Of a DNA stretch of 64,000 nt, positions 63,166 through 64,000 are shown in pieces. The position numbers and the translations under genes were made by a program. The DNA comes from Candidatus Competibacteraceae bacterium (lineage in GTDB: Bacteria > Pseudomonadota > Gammaproteobacteria > Competibacterales > Competibacteraceae), in contig JADJQQ010000001.1 in assembly GCA_016712625.1 (NCBI GenBank), forward strand, positions 992,001-1,056,000. The letters are read 5' to 3'. Each line of letters begins with the position of its first letter. Position 1 is the stretch's first letter. The notes beneath the pieces are model-generated. The model made no database searches, was not told the DNA's origin, and saw nothing but the letters and a program-made list of their open reading frames with translations.

Positions 63166-63768
63166 TTATTGCTTCTTTTCCGCCGTCACGTTTACCAATC
63201 GCACGCGATCATTTCTCGATACCCGAATTTGCTGGCTTGGATTTTGAGACTTGACGCCCTCACGGCGGCGCAGGGTCAGGGAAATAGCGGCAATGATCGC
63301 CACCAGCAAAATCACCGACGCGATTTCAAACGGATAGACATAAAAAGTATACAAGACGCTGCCCAGTTCCTTGGTGTTGCTATAGTCGCTGGGGTGCGAG
63401 ATCAACTGATATTGATCCGAGCTGAAATAGCCCGACCCCACCACCAGCACCATCTCAATAACGATGACAGCAGCGATGGCGGCTCCGACCGGAAGATACT
63501 TGATGAAACCCTCCCGCGTCGGCGAGATATTGAGATCAAGCATCATCACCACGAACAGGAACAGCACCATCACCGCGCCGACATAAACCAACACCATGGT
63601 GATGGCGAGAAACTCCGCCTCGATCAATAGCCAGAGCGCGGCGCTGGTAAAAAAGGCCAAGACCAGAAACAAGGCGGCATGCACCGAGTTACGCACCGTG
63701 ATCACCCGCACCGCCGCGAAAATCAGGATGAGGGCAAAAACGTAGAACAGAAACTTTTCAAATCCCAT
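63166..63768 (-). CDS. nuoJ: NADH-quinone oxidoreductase subunit J
   Basis: This 200-residue membrane subunit of Complex I has five hydrophobic helices, including the V-Y-V-G-A-V-M-V-L-F-L-F-V-V-M-M-L-D segment that forms the pi-bulge helix in NuoJ. L-F-L-V-L-A-F-F-T-S-A-A also matches. The C-terminal tail beyond residue 170 is polar and slightly long. It follows nuoI by 33 bases. Confidence 0.96.
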   Translation of the reverse strand: MGFEKFLFYVFALILIFAAVRVITVRNSVHAALFLVLAFFTSAALWLLIEAEFLAITMVLVYVGAVMVLFLFVVMMLDLNISPTREGFIKYLPVGAAIAAVIVIEMVLVVGSGYFSSDQYQLISHPSDYSNTKELGSVLYTFYVYPFEIASVILLVAIIAAISLTLRRREGVKSQNPSQQIRVSRNDRVRLVNVTAEKKQ

Positions 63769-63801
63769 GGCTGGACCTGTTTTCCTGGTTCGGGCAATGG
63801 A

Positions 63802-64000
63802 CTAACGATAGGCTGCATCAATGGCGCGATCCGCGGCAATTTGCGCTTCGCAGCGGTCGCCATGGGCAAGCAACTTCTCCTTGGTCATGATCTGTTCGCC
63901 CCGCTTCTCGAAATGGTAATCGAAGGTTCGGGTTTCCACGATGGCATCCACCGGACAGGCTTCCTCACAAAACCCACAGTAGATGCACTTGAACAAATCG
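63802..64000 (-). CDS. nuoI: NADH-quinone oxidoreductase subunit I, start outside window
   Basis: The frame is open to the window edge (Asp-Leu-Phe-Lys-C-I-Y-C-G-F...), so only the C-terminal ~65 residues are present. C-I-Y-C-G-F-C-E-E-A-C-P-V-D-A-I-V-E holds the ligands of the second [4Fe-4S] cluster of NuoI. The rest of the nuo operon presumably continues to the right. Confidence 0.96.
   Translation of the reverse strand, partial: DLFKCIYCGFCEEACPVDAIVETRTFDYHFEKRGEQIMTKEKLLAHGDRCEAQIAADRAIDAAYR

Overview
The window is GC-rich chromosomal DNA from a heterotrophic or mixotrophic gammaproteobacterium. Gene content and order support this: pip-dtd, ubiC-ubiA, rpe-gph-trpE, ttcA, parE, a NuoN-NuoI segment with a DUF2818 gene behind nuoN, and a CecR/YbhGFSR-type exporter. 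The combination of ppk1, a GT4 glycogen-synthase-like enzyme, a MaoC-phosphotransacetylase fusion and tkt-gap-pgk recalls polymer-storing Competibacter/Chromatiales-type bacteria. That placement is inference; no rRNA or other strong marker is present. I found no integrase, transposase, CRISPR array, prophage, tRNA or rRNA.

Layout. 1-2.1 kb: the end of a HAD-IIA phosphatase gene, then pip-dtd. 2.4-5.5 kb: parE, a 560-bp AT-rich gap, and a glycine-rich RRM protein. 5.5-10.3 kb: leftward tkt, gap and pgk with recognisable promoters and a hairpin in front of pgk. 10.3-13.7 kb: an antiporter remnant, an MFS transporter, and a secreted DUF6600 protein with a glutamine-rich repeat tail. 14-17 kb: ubiC-ubiA, a NADAR remnant, an ABM protein and an alpha/beta hydrolase. 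17-23 kb: a frameshifted heme-sensor-like DUF3365/HAMP protein, a DUF4388-like protein, rpe-gph-trpE and a GT4 glycosyltransferase. 23-27.3 kb: a leftward molybdenum hydroxylase operon (2Fe-2S subunit, Moco subunit, XdhC, MocA-like). 27.5-31 kb: ppk1 and a type III ornithine decarboxylase. 31-37.4 kb: TetR/CecR-like regulator plus ygjV, divergent from a four-gene YbhGFSR-type exporter operon with a palindromic operator between them. 37.4-43.4 kb: a DUF305 protein, carboxynorspermidine dehydrogenase, nspC (frameshifted), a MaoC-Pta fusion (frameshifted) and a PurD-like ATP-grasp protein. 43.4-48 kb: Uma2 and livK-livH-livM-livG without livF. 48-57.3 kb: putA, ttcA, ydcH-like, a large DUF349 protein and a PrkB-type phosphoribulokinase. 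57.4-64 kb: the 3' part of the nuo operon, closed by a strong terminator.

How the genes work together. Tkt, Gap, Pgk, Rpe, Gph and phosphoribulokinase cover much of the sugar-phosphate side of the Calvin cycle, but RuBisCO is not seen here. Type III ornithine decarboxylase (putrescine) and the carboxynorspermidine dehydrogenase/decarboxylase pair form a polyamine route. PutA and the Liv transporter feed amino-acid carbon and electrons toward the quinone pool that UbiC/UbiA build and Complex I reduces.

I did not find a clearly new multi-gene system. The items most worth a second look are three single-base frameshifts at A/T homopolymers in otherwise intact genes, the overlapping operator/promoter with near-leaderless starts at the CecR-like/YbhG junction, the hairpin masking the pgk leader, the PurD-like ATP-grasp protein of unknown substrate, and the repeat tail of the DUF6600 protein.
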